From contig CAMJHJ010000039.1 in NCBI GenBank assembly GCA_946405485.1, positions 1-13,643 of the forward strand: DNA of 13,643 nt, read 5' to 3'. Of the stretch, positions 1-6,958 are shown one piece after another. Each line of letters begins with the position of its first letter. Positions within the stretch are counted from its first letter, which is position 1. This DNA comes from an uncultured Bacteroidales bacterium (lineage in GTDB: Bacteria > Bacteroidota > Bacteroidia > Bacteroidales > UBA932). The translations under genes were made by a program, and so were the position numbers. A model generated the notes under the pieces. That model made no database searches. It saw nothing but the letters and a program-made list of their open reading frames with translations, and was not told the origin of the DNA.

Positions 1-689
1 GGATGGTGGATTGGCAAAAGGTGCTCGAGGGCGCGGACTGGTTCCACTGGACCGGTATCACGCCGGCATTGAGCCAGGGGGCCGCCGACGCTTGCCTGGA
101 GGCCATCAAAGTCGCGAACGGGATGGGAGTGAAAGTATCCTGTGACCTGAACTACCGCAAGAAACTGTGGAAATATGGCAAGACGGCCGCCGAGGTCATG
201 CCCGCCCTTGTGGAGGGCTGTGACCTGATCCTGGGCAACGAGGAAGATGCGGAGAAGGAATTCGGTATCAAGCCGGAGGGATTCGATGCCGAGAAGACGG
301 GCGGGGAGATCGACCAGACCCGCTTCGAGAGCGTCTGCCGCCAGCTGATGGCGCGTTTCCCGCGTTGCAAGAAGGTGGCTGTGACGCTGCGTGGATCGAT
401 CAATGCGAACCACAATACCTGGGGCGGCGTGTTGTATGACGGCAAGACGCTGTGGCAGTCCCGCCGCTATGACATTACGCATATCGTGGACCGCGTGGGC
501 GGTGGCGACTCCTTCATGGGCGGCCTGCTCTACGGTCTTTTGACCTATCCGACCGACCAGCAGGCGATCGAATTCGCTGCGGCGGCTTCCTGCCTGAAGC
601 ACACGATCATCGGGGATTACAACCGCGTGACGGTATCTGAAGTGGAGGCCCTGATGAACGGTGGTGGTTCCGGCCGTGTATCGCGCTAA
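1..689 (+). CDS. kdgK: 2-keto-3-deoxygluconate kinase, PfkB family (5' end outside window)
   Basis: This is the C-terminal part of a PfkB-type sugar kinase that would phosphorylate 2-keto-3-deoxygluconate (KDG) with ATP to KDPG in the cytoplasm. About 228 residues are visible against roughly 340 in the family, and the frame is open to the left edge, so the ATG at position 3 is probably internal. The segment FHWTGITPALSQ followed by SCDLNYRKKLW is typical of KDG kinases. The PfkB signature DRVGGGDSF is present, with the presumed catalytic base at Asp169 counted from the ATG at 3. No signal peptide is expected. KDG arises from the unsaturated uronic acid released by GH105, so the gene fits the pectin locus functionally. 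It is followed by a separate promoter, so it is probably the last gene of an upstream unit. Its stop codon overlaps the operator-like palindrome. A related PfkB sugar kinase is the main alternative. Confidence 0.85.
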   Translation, partial: MVDWQKVLEGADWFHWTGITPALSQGAADACLEAIKVANGMGVKVSCDLNYRKKLWKYGKTAAEVMPALVEGCDLILGNEEDAEKEFGIKPEGFDAEKTGGEIDQTRFESVCRQLMARFPRCKKVAVTLRGSINANHNTWGGVLYDGKTLWQSRRYDITHIVDRVGGGDSFMGGLLYGLLTYPTDQQAIEFAAAASCLKHTIIGDYNRVTVSEVEALMNGGGSGRVSR

Positions 690-705
690 TACAAACGTTT
701 GTATT
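688..705. promoter_or_regulatory. Operator-like perfect palindrome O1, LacI-family style
   Basis: The 18 bases AATACAAACGTTTGTATT form a perfect inverted repeat centred on the CG at 696/697. The core ACAAACGTTTGT has the CG-centred form typical of LacI/PurR-family operators. It overlaps the last two bases of the kinase stop codon and covers the TTTG proposed as the -33 promoter element (698-701), a position suited to repression. The first 15 bases from 691 recur at 831-845. A T-rich stretch follows, so a weak terminator for the kinase gene is an alternative reading. The recurrence without T-run downstream favours an operator. The regulator is not in the window. Confidence 0.6.
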
Positions 706-728
706 TTTGTTTTTCTTTCGTATATTTG
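698..728 (+). promoter_or_regulatory. Bacteroidota-type sigma-70 promoter for the pectin operon
   Basis: TTTG at 698-701 and TATATTTG at 721-728 are separated by 19 bp. They match the Bacteroidota promoter pattern TTTG / TAnnTTTG with normal spacing. Transcription would start around 735, giving a leader of about 25 nt before the GH28 start at 761. It is the only convincing promoter seen in the window. The later genes overlap or sit within 36 nt of each other, so this promoter probably drives everything from the GH28 gene rightward. Its -33 element lies inside palindrome O1. Confidence 0.65.
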
Positions 729-760
729 CACCTGCACACTAAAACTGATAACAGATTCCC

Positions 761-2230
761 ATGCCTCAGCGCAGTAGAATGATACTGTGGGCCGTGAGCC
801 TGCTGGTTCTCCTTTCTTGCACCGGAGAAGACAAACGTTTGTATTCGCTTTATGAAGGCCTTCCCTTCGAGATGGAGAAGGTCGACCTTCCGGATATCCC
901 GAAGCAAAGCGTCTGCCTGGCGGATTTCGGCGCCGTAGGGGATGGAATCGTGCTCAATACCGAGGCTTTCGAGCGTGCAGTCGCGGCGCTCAGCGAGCGG
1001 GGCGGCGGGCGTCTGGTCGTCCCGGCGGGCATCTGGCGCACGGGTCCCATCGCCTTGCAAAGCCGGATCGATCTGCACCTGGACGCCGATGCGTTGATCG
1101 TGTTTGACCCCAATCCGGACCTGTATCCCATCATCGACACCAATTTCGAAGGACTGGACGTGCGCCGCTGCACCTCTCCCATCCATGCGGAAGGCGCGAC
1201 GGATATCGCGATCACCGGCCGGGGCATCATCGACGGCAGCGGGGAATACTGGCGGGAGCTTAAGCGGGCCAAGGTCGGTGACCGGATCTGGAAGGCCACC
1301 CTGGCGCGAGGGGGCGTCGTCGCCGAAGACGGATGGGCCTGGTACCCCGATGAAGGGTATATGAAGGCGCGTCTGAGCGCCGGTTCGCTCAACTATCCCG
1401 ACCCGTCCCTGGACGAGAACGAGATCAAGACCTTCCTGCGCCCGGTGCTGGTCAGCCTGCGCGAATGTGAACGCATCCTGCTGGAGGGCGTCACCTTCCA
1501 GAATTCTCCATGCTGGAATCTTCATCCGCTTTGGTGCAAGGACTTGACTGTCAAGGATGTGAACGTGCGTAATCCGCACTACTCGACCAATGGTGACGGG
1601 ATCGACATAGACGGTTGCGAAGGCGTAATCGTGGTCGGCTCCAGCTTTGATGTGGGCGACGATGCGATCTGCATCAAGTCCGGCAAAGACGAGGATGGCC
1701 GCCGCCATGCCAAGCCCTGCCGTAATCTGATCATCTCTGACTGCACGGTCTATCACGGGCATGGCGGTGTCACGGTGGGCAGTGAGATGTCCGGCGGCGT
1801 GGAAAACATGCTCGTTACCGGCTGCCGCTTCATCGGCACCGACACCGGCTTGCGCTTCAAGAGCACCCGCGGCCGCGGAGGGGTGGTCAAGGACATCTGG
1901 TGTGACCATATCTACATGAAGGATATCGTAACTTATGCGGTGACCTTCAACCTTTACTATGAAGGTGTTGCCGCCACCGAGATGAAAGACGGCGCCCAGG
2001 CTGACCTGATCCCCGTGGATGAGACCACGCCGGAGTTCCGGGACATGCACTTCTCTGATATCGTCTGCAGCGGGGCGGACCAGGCGCTTTATATCAACGG
2101 CTTGCCCGAGATGCCTGTGCGGGGACTTGATTTCACCCGCTGCACCTTCACTTCCAAGAAAGACACCAAGATACAGTATGCGGAAGACATCCGCTTTGAT
2201 GACGTAATCATTAACGGAAAGGCATTATGA
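761..2230 (+). CDS. GH28 polygalacturonase, surface-type lipoprotein
   Basis: A 489-residue glycoside hydrolase family 28 enzyme, which would hydrolyse alpha-1,4 galacturonic acid linkages of homogalacturonan through an inverting mechanism. The mature protein begins with the beta-helix entry motif DFGAVGDG. The family signatures follow in order: NGDGID (Asp279), GDD (Asp300, Asp301), GHGG (His334) and RFKS (Arg365, Lys367), so the active site looks intact. The leader ends in the lipobox LLSC with Cys20. The next residues, TGED, carry acids at +3 and +4, resembling a Bacteroidota lipoprotein export signal and suggesting a cell-surface location. The start at 761 gives a basic n-region; Met7 (position 779) is a possible alternative. 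Neither has a strong Shine-Dalgarno, as is common in this phylum. The stop overlaps the next start by ATGA. Codons 24-28 contain palindrome O2. Endo or exo action, or rhamnogalacturonan preference, cannot be decided here. Confidence 0.92.
   Translation: MPQRSRMILWAVSLLVLLSCTGEDKRLYSLYEGLPFEMEKVDLPDIPKQSVCLADFGAVGDGIVLNTEAFERAVAALSERGGGRLVVPAGIWRTGPIALQSRIDLHLDADALIVFDPNPDLYPIIDTNFEGLDVRRCTSPIHAEGATDIAITGRGIIDGSGEYWRELKRAKVGDRIWKATLARGGVVAEDGWAWYPDEGYMKARLSAGSLNYPDPSLDENEIKTFLRPVLVSLRECERILLEGVTFQNSPCWNLHPLWCKDLTVKDVNVRNPHYSTNGDGIDIDGCEGVIVVGSSFDVGDDAICIKSGKDEDGRRHAKPCRNLIISDCTVYHGHGGVTVGSEMSGGVENMLVTGCRFIGTDTGLRFKSTRGRGGVVKDIWCDHIYMKDIVTYAVTFNLYYEGVAATEMKDGAQADLIPVDETTPEFRDMHFSDIVCSGADQALYINGLPEMPVRGLDFTRCTFTSKKDTKIQYAEDIRFDDVIINGKAL
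831..845. promoter_or_regulatory. Second operator-like palindrome O2 inside the GH28 gene
   Basis: ACAAACGTTTGTATT repeats 15 bases of O1 exactly. The 12-bp core at 831-842 is a perfect palindrome, but the flank at 830 breaks the longer symmetry seen in O1. Centre-to-centre distance to O1 is 140 bp. It lies roughly 100 bp downstream of the expected transcription start, in codons 24-28 (Asp-Lys-Arg-Leu-Tyr) just after the lipidated cysteine. Binding here could block elongation or loop to O1. I found no third copy of the AAACGTTT core in the window. Confidence 0.5.
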
Positions 2231-3900
2231 AGCGGATCCTCCTTTTGATCGCCGTCTGGCTGACGGCCAGTTCCTTTACGATCCACCTCTGCGGCGACAG
2301 CACGATGGCCGAAAAAGACCTGTCTGACGGGAAACCCGAAAGAGGCTGGGGCATGATGTTCCAGAATTTCCTGGACGAAGGAGTCACGGTGATCAATTAT
2401 GCCCAGAACGGCCGCAGCACCAAGAGTTTCATCGACAAGGGACTCTGGGGCAAGGTTTACAACGCGATCCGTCCCGGAGACTATGTCTTCATCGAGTTCG
2501 GCCATAACGATGCCAAGGAGAGTGACCCCGAGCGTTATGCCGCTCCCTGGGGCGCCTATCAGGAGAATCTTCGCAGATTCGTTGATGAGACGCGTCAGAA
2601 AGGCGGTATTCCCGTCCTGCTGACCCCTGTCGCCCGCCGTTGGTTCAAGGGTGGCAAGTTGGACCGTGACTGCCATGGGGACTATCCCGCCGCGATGAAA
2701 GCCGTCGCCGAAGAGAAGGGAGTCACCCTGCTGGACATCACGACCCCTACGCTCGACTGGATCGAAGCTCTGGGCGACGAGGCCTCCCGGCCCTATTTCA
2801 TGCATCTGGCTCCCGGCCGGTATGCCTGTGCGCCAGAAGGGAAGACCGACAATACCCACACCGTCGCCTCCGGCGCCCGCAAAGTGGCGGAGATTGTCTG
2901 CGACAAGGTCCGGGAGCAGTTGCCCGCCATCGCAGAGCATCTGCAATATTACCACATTGTCGTTTCCCCGGACGGCCACGGCGATTACATGACCGTCCAG
3001 GAAGCCATCGACGCCTGTCCGGACTACAGCCACGCCGAGATTACCGACATCCTGATCCGCAAAGGTGTCTATCATGAAGAAGTCATCATCCCGCATACCA
3101 AATTCCGCCTGCATATCGTTGGCGAAGATGCGGAGAACACGGTGATCAGTTATGATAAATACGCCGAGCAACTCTGGCCCGGCCGCGACTTCAAGGTCGG
3201 TACTTCCGGCAGCGCAACGATCTACATCCACGCCAGCTACATCACCTTCGAGAACCTGACCTTCGAGAATACGGCGGGCGAGGGAAAGGAGATTGGCCAG
3301 GCCGTAGCGGTCTTCACCGACGGCGACTTCCTCTTTTTCAAGGGCTGTCGTTTCATTGCAAACCAGGATACGCTCTACACTTACGGTCGCTATGGCAAGA
3401 ACGGCGGGATCAAGCGCAACTATTTCCTCGACTGCTATATCGAAGGCACGACCGATTTTATTTTCGGTCCTTCGATCGCTTATTTCGAAAACTGCCTGAT
3501 CCATTCCAAGAAAAACAGCTATGTGACCGCCGCCTCCACACTCGAGGGCCAGAAGTATGGCTATGTCTTCAAGAATTGCAAGCTGACGGCGGCTCCCGGC
3601 ATCGACAAGTGTTACCTGGGCCGGCCTTGGGGCGCGTACGCGCGTACCGTATTCATAGATTGCGAACTTGGTCCGCACATCGTCGCCGAGGGCTGGCACG
3701 ACTGGGAGAAGCCCGGCAAGCCGGATACCAAAAAGAATTCCTATTATGCGGAATATGGTTCGACCGGCCCCGGTGCCCGCGGCCCTCGCGTGAAATGGGC
3801 GCACACCCTGAAACCGCGCCAGCTTTCAGAGTATACCTTTGAAAAGGTGATGTACCAGAAAGAGGACGGCATCGTCTGGAATCCTTACGACAATCGATGA
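2227..3900 (+). CDS. Two-domain pectin esterase: CE12 SGNH acetylesterase + CE8 pectin methylesterase
   Basis: A 557-residue bifunctional esterase. Residues about 19-235 form an SGNH/GDSL hydrolase of the rhamnogalacturonan acetylesterase type (CE12): GDST with nucleophile Ser25, the block-II glycine in YAQNGRS, GHND (Gly92-Asp95), and DNTH with Asp208 and His211. Residues about 240-550 form a pectin methylesterase beta-helix (CE8): QAVAV (Gln358), QDTL (Asp381), DFIFG (Asp410) and LGRPW (Arg466). Both catalytic sets look complete. The leader is a hydrophobic signal peptide without a lipobox, so the protein is probably soluble in the periplasm, unlike the lipoproteins around it. Cys22 belongs to the SGNH fold entry, not to a lipobox. 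It would remove acetyl and methyl esters so that GH28, PL1 and GH105 can act. Both ends overlap neighbouring genes by ATGA, implying translational coupling. Confidence 0.93.
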   Translation: MKRILLLIAVWLTASSFTIHLCGDSTMAEKDLSDGKPERGWGMMFQNFLDEGVTVINYAQNGRSTKSFIDKGLWGKVYNAIRPGDYVFIEFGHNDAKESDPERYAAPWGAYQENLRRFVDETRQKGGIPVLLTPVARRWFKGGKLDRDCHGDYPAAMKAVAEEKGVTLLDITTPTLDWIEALGDEASRPYFMHLAPGRYACAPEGKTDNTHTVASGARKVAEIVCDKVREQLPAIAEHLQYYHIVVSPDGHGDYMTVQEAIDACPDYSHAEITDILIRKGVYHEEVIIPHTKFRLHIVGEDAENTVISYDKYAEQLWPGRDFKVGTSGSATIYIHASYITFENLTFENTAGEGKEIGQAVAVFTDGDFLFFKGCRFIANQDTLYTYGRYGKNGGIKRNYFLDCYIEGTTDFIFGPSIAYFENCLIHSKKNSYVTAASTLEGQKYGYVFKNCKLTAAPGIDKCYLGRPWGAYARTVFIDCELGPHIVAEGWHDWEKPGKPDTKKNSYYAEYGSTGPGARGPRVKWAHTLKPRQLSEYTFEKVMYQKEDGIVWNPYDNR

Positions 3901-5072
3901 TGAAAGCGCTTCGACTCTTATCCTTGCTTATAGCCTTGACCGCTTGCACGGCCAAGGCACCGTTGTCTGTACAGGTGGTGCGTTCCGAAATGGCCCGCTG
4001 CCCCGAAGCGTCGTGGCTGGACGGCCGCGAAGGCACGCTTAAATGGAACTATACCACGGGCCTGGAACTGCTTGCCTTCCTGGATGTGTACGACCGCTAC
4101 GGTGATACCGCGGTCTTCAACTATGTGGACGCCTGGTATGATGCGATCATCGACGAAGAAGGCCGCATCCCCAATTACAAGCGCAGCAATTATACCGTAG
4201 ACCATATCTGCCCGGGCCGCACCCTGTTCCGCCTGTATGAACTGACCGGCAAGGAGAAGTACCGCAAGGTGATGGACTCGCTCTATGTGCAGATTCAGGA
4301 GCAGCCCCGCACCCTGGAAGGCGGATTCTGGCACAAGAAGATCTATCCGCAGCAGATGTGGCTGGATGGTCTTTATATGGCCGAACCTTTCTACGCCCTC
4401 TATACGGCGCAGTTCGTTCCGGATTCGCTGAAGGCACGCAATTACGCTGACATCGCGCATCAGTTCGCGCTGATTTATGACCGCACCTTCGATCCGGCTA
4501 CGGGTCTGCTGCGGCACGCCTGGGATTCTTCGCACGAGATGTTCTGGTGCAACCCCGAGACCGGACAGTCCGAGCACGCCTGGGGGCGCGCCATGGGCTG
4601 GTATGCGATGGCCCTGGTGGACGTGATCCCGATGCTCCCGGAAGGGGAGGAGCGCGAGATGCTGGAGCGCCTGCTGAACCGGGTATTCACCGCCCTGCCT
4701 CTGTTCGCCGACCCGGCGAGCGGGATGTGGTACCAGGTGCTGGACCGCCCCGGGGAGACGGGCAACTACCTGGAAGCGACCTGCAATGCGATGTTTGCCT
4801 ATGCGCTGCTCAAAGGCACACGCCTGGACCTGCTGGAAAATATTACGCGCGAGGATGCGCGCTGCACTTATGAGGCCTTGCTGAAATGCTTCGTCCGCAC
4901 GGACGCGGAGGGTCTGGTGAACCTGGACAGCTGCTGCGAGGTGGCTGGCCTGGGCGGCAAGCAGATGCGCCGCGGCGACTATGACTATTATATCAACGAA
5001 CCCGTTCGCAGCAACGACCCCAAGGGGATCGGACCGCTGGTCTGGGCGGCGCTGGAATATGAGATGAAATGA
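3897..5072 (+). CDS. GH105 unsaturated galacturonyl/rhamnogalacturonyl hydrolase, lipoprotein
   Basis: A 391-residue (alpha/alpha)6-barrel enzyme of family GH105. It would hydrate and release the 4,5-unsaturated uronic acid from the non-reducing end of lyase products. Typical segments are KWNYTTGLELLAFLDVY, NYTVDHICPGRTLFRLYELT, and YPQQMWLDGLYMAEPFY, whose Asp157 corresponds to the family's catalytic acid. AWGRAMGWYAMAL follows. The leader ends in LTAC with Cys17, so the protein is probably lipidated. The post-cysteine residues TAKAP lack an obvious acidic export signal, so it may face the periplasm rather than the surface. Two in-frame ATGs (3897 and 3900) are adjacent; the first gives the ATGA overlap with the esterase gene. 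The stop overlaps the pectate lyase start in the same way. The released sugar feeds towards KDG. Galacturonan versus rhamnogalacturonan specificity cannot be read from sequence; the neighbours favour galacturonan products. Confidence 0.92.
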   Translation: MMKALRLLSLLIALTACTAKAPLSVQVVRSEMARCPEASWLDGREGTLKWNYTTGLELLAFLDVYDRYGDTAVFNYVDAWYDAIIDEEGRIPNYKRSNYTVDHICPGRTLFRLYELTGKEKYRKVMDSLYVQIQEQPRTLEGGFWHKKIYPQQMWLDGLYMAEPFYALYTAQFVPDSLKARNYADIAHQFALIYDRTFDPATGLLRHAWDSSHEMFWCNPETGQSEHAWGRAMGWYAMALVDVIPMLPEGEEREMLERLLNRVFTALPLFADPASGMWYQVLDRPGETGNYLEATCNAMFAYALLKGTRLDLLENITREDARCTYEALLKCFVRTDAEGLVNLDSCCEVAGLGGKQMRRGDYDYYINEPVRSNDPKGIGPLVWAALEYEMK

Positions 5073-6922
5073 GAAACTTTGCACACATACTGAGCGCAGC
5101 ATTTATCCTGGCGCTGGTTTTCAGTTGCGGAGAACCGAAAACCGGACCTGAGACACCCGAGACCGTTTCGTTGTCCGTTCCCGCCAATGTGCGGCTCAAC
5201 CGCGACACGGACCATTCCCTGATCTTTCAGTGGGATGCCGTATCGAAGGCGGAGTCCTATGACTGGAAACTGACGCAGGGAAGCAGTGAAGCAAAGAGTG
5301 GAACGACCAAGAATACGACGGCCATCATCGACGGCCTGACCAAAGGTGTGACCTATCAGTTTACGGTCCGTGCCGTCGCCGGCAGTTCGAGTTCCTCCTG
5401 GTCTTCCGCCGTCGAGGGCATTCCCGGCGGTGCACCGGCCCCTGATCCGGGCCCCACCCCTGATCCGGACCCGACCCCCGATACGCCGGTGCCGGATGCG
5501 GTGTACCAGCAGTTCCTGATTCCGTCCTCAGAGGATGGGGATAAGCTTGCCCGTGCTTTCCCCGGCGCGGAAGGCGGCGGCATGTATGTGACCGGTGGCC
5601 GGGGCGGCCAGGTGATCCACGTGACCAATACGAATGACAGCGGTGCCGGTTCTTTGCGGGCGGCCTTGACTGCGTCCGGGAAGCGGATCGTGGTCTTCGA
5701 CGTGGCCGGAACCATTGCCCTCAACTCCGCCATCCAGATCAAGAATGGCGACCTGACCATCGCGGGCCAGACCGCTCCCGGCGGCGGAATCTGCATCAAG
5801 AATTATACGATCAACATCGCGGCGAACAACGTGATCATCCGTTACCTTCATTTCCGCCTCGGCGACGAAGGACCGAATGCGGGAGACGGAGAGGATTGCA
5901 TCTGGGGCCGTTACCAGAAAAACATCATCCTGGACCACTGCTCTATGAGCTGGTCCATCGACGAGTGCGCTTCCTTCTACGCCAACGAGAACTTCACCCT
6001 CCAGTGGTGCATTCTCACGGAAAGCATGAACAACAGCGCCCACTCCAAAGGCGCCCATGGATACGGCGGTATCTGGGGCGGTAAGAACGCCTCTTTCCAT
6101 CATAACCTGCTTTCCAACCACCACAGCCGCAATCCGCGCATCGACCATCCCGAGATCTATCCCAAGTCCGGAGATACCTTCGACTGGTCCAAACGGGGCA
6201 ACGTGGACCTGCGCAACCTGGTTGTTTACAACTGGGGCGACAACAGCAGTTACGGCGGTGAGGGTGGCAAGTTCAATTTCGTGAACTGCTGGTATAAGCC
6301 GGGACCGGATTCGAAGGACCGCCACTATTTCGTGGATGCGTACAAGAATTACACCCGCGGTGACAAGACGGTCGTGGATTACGGTTACCCGCTGCTGTAC
6401 ATGAACGGGAATGTCAATACGAAATACAGCGACATCAGCAGCAATAACGCGGCTGGTATCTACTGGCATAACGGCGGTACCGGGACTGTCCAGGGGACGG
6501 CGCATGTGATTACCGGTCCTTCCGGAGAAGCGGTCTATACGACCACGCACGCCGCGGAGGCCGGCAAAGATGCGGTGCTTGCTTACGCCGGCGACCGCTT
6601 GCACCGTGATGCGGTGGATACCCGTGCCGTGGACGGGGTAAAGAATAATACGGGAAAGATCATCGACACGCCCGTCGATGTTGGGGGCTGGCCGGAGTAC
6701 AAGGCCACGCCGGAAGAATTGGCCAAGCTGGCCGATGGTGACAACGACAATATCCCCGATTGGTTTGAGCGGCAGTTCGGCCTGGATATGACCAAGGATG
6801 ACGCTTCTGTCGTCTGGCTGGACAAGAATGGACGCTACACCAATTTTGAAATGTATCTGCATTATTTGGTGAAGGATATCGTCGCCGGTGGAAACGCCGG
6901 TGGCGCTTACACGAAACTATAA
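5069..6922 (+). CDS. PL1-family pectate lyase with N-terminal FN3 domain, surface-type lipoprotein
   Basis: A 617-residue lipoprotein that should cleave homogalacturonan by beta-elimination, leaving unsaturated ends for GH105. The lipobox is VFSC with Cys20. Residues about 33-120 resemble a fibronectin type III domain (FQWDAVSKAESYDWKL, then GLTKGVTYQFTVRAV). A Pro/Asp-rich linker of PDPGPTPDP type follows to about 145. The catalytic beta-helix begins at AFPGAEGGG, with NTNDSGAGSLRAAL, FDVAGTI, the Asp in ILDHCSMSWS, and the presumed catalytic arginine region HHSRNPRID. Near the C terminus, DGDNDNIPDWFE resembles a calcium-binding loop, then VVWLDKNGRYTNFEMYLHYL, a tail common in secreted Bacteroidota PL1 enzymes. 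FN3 plus linker would hold the lyase away from the membrane. The start overlaps GH105 by ATGA. Exact PL1 subfamily, and pectin versus pectate preference, are uncertain. Confidence 0.9.
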   Translation: MRNFAHILSAAFILALVFSCGEPKTGPETPETVSLSVPANVRLNRDTDHSLIFQWDAVSKAESYDWKLTQGSSEAKSGTTKNTTAIIDGLTKGVTYQFTVRAVAGSSSSSWSSAVEGIPGGAPAPDPGPTPDPDPTPDTPVPDAVYQQFLIPSSEDGDKLARAFPGAEGGGMYVTGGRGGQVIHVTNTNDSGAGSLRAALTASGKRIVVFDVAGTIALNSAIQIKNGDLTIAGQTAPGGGICIKNYTINIAANNVIIRYLHFRLGDEGPNAGDGEDCIWGRYQKNIILDHCSMSWSIDECASFYANENFTLQWCILTESMNNSAHSKGAHGYGGIWGGKNASFHHNLLSNHHSRNPRIDHPEIYPKSGDTFDWSKRGNVDLRNLVVYNWGDNSSYGGEGGKFNFVNCWYKPGPDSKDRHYFVDAYKNYTRGDKTVVDYGYPLLYMNGNVNTKYSDISSNNAAGIYWHNGGTGTVQGTAHVITGPSGEAVYTTTHAAEAGKDAVLAYAGDRLHRDAVDTRAVDGVKNNTGKIIDTPVDVGGWPEYKATPEELAKLADGDNDNIPDWFERQFGLDMTKDDASVVWLDKNGRYTNFEMYLHYLVKDIVAGGNAGGAYTKL

Positions 6923-6958
6923 TACTATATAACTAATTATCAATCAATTACAAACTTT
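6923..6958 (+). promoter_or_regulatory. G-free AT-rich leader before the SusC gene
   Basis: These 36 bases contain no G and only six C, in a locus that is otherwise GC-rich. They separate the pectate lyase stop from the SusC start. There is no Shine-Dalgarno and no TAnnTTTG match, so I read it as an unstructured translation-enhancing leader within the operon. Arms TAATT (6934-6938) and AATTA (6946-6950) could pair across a 7-nt loop, but the stem is very weak. A promoter or RNA processing site cannot be excluded. Confidence 0.4.

Noticed and set aside
3..5. ATG at position 3 as the true start of the kinase
   Set aside because: The fragment would lack the N-terminal third of a PfkB kinase, and the frame is open to the window edge.
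688..718. Palindrome plus T-rich run as a rho-independent terminator of the kinase gene
   Set aside because: The stem is almost all A-T with a 4-base loop, so it is weak. The same core recurs within a coding region with no T-run, and it overlaps a good -33 element. An additional terminating role is not excluded.
686..2050. Long open frame on the minus strand opposite the GH28 gene (454 codons)
   Set aside because: It lies wholly opposite a gene with intact catalytic motifs, shows no recognisable family, and is explained by GC-rich codon choice that avoids TTA, CTA and TCA on the plus strand.
2290..2295. Cys22 of the CE12-CE8 protein as a lipidation site
   Set aside because: The preceding residues IHL do not fit a lipobox, and the cysteine immediately precedes the SGNH GDST motif.
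2089..3804. Minus-strand open frame of 571 codons opposite CE12-CE8
   Set aside because: Low-complexity, no domain signature, no promoter or start context; a codon-usage shadow of the esterase gene.
5528..6862. Minus-strand open frame opposite the pectate lyase, and similar ones opposite GH105, SusC, SusD and the last lipoprotein
   Set aside because: All mirror strongly coding plus-strand genes. Their runs of Val, Arg and His reflect complemented codons rather than real protein.
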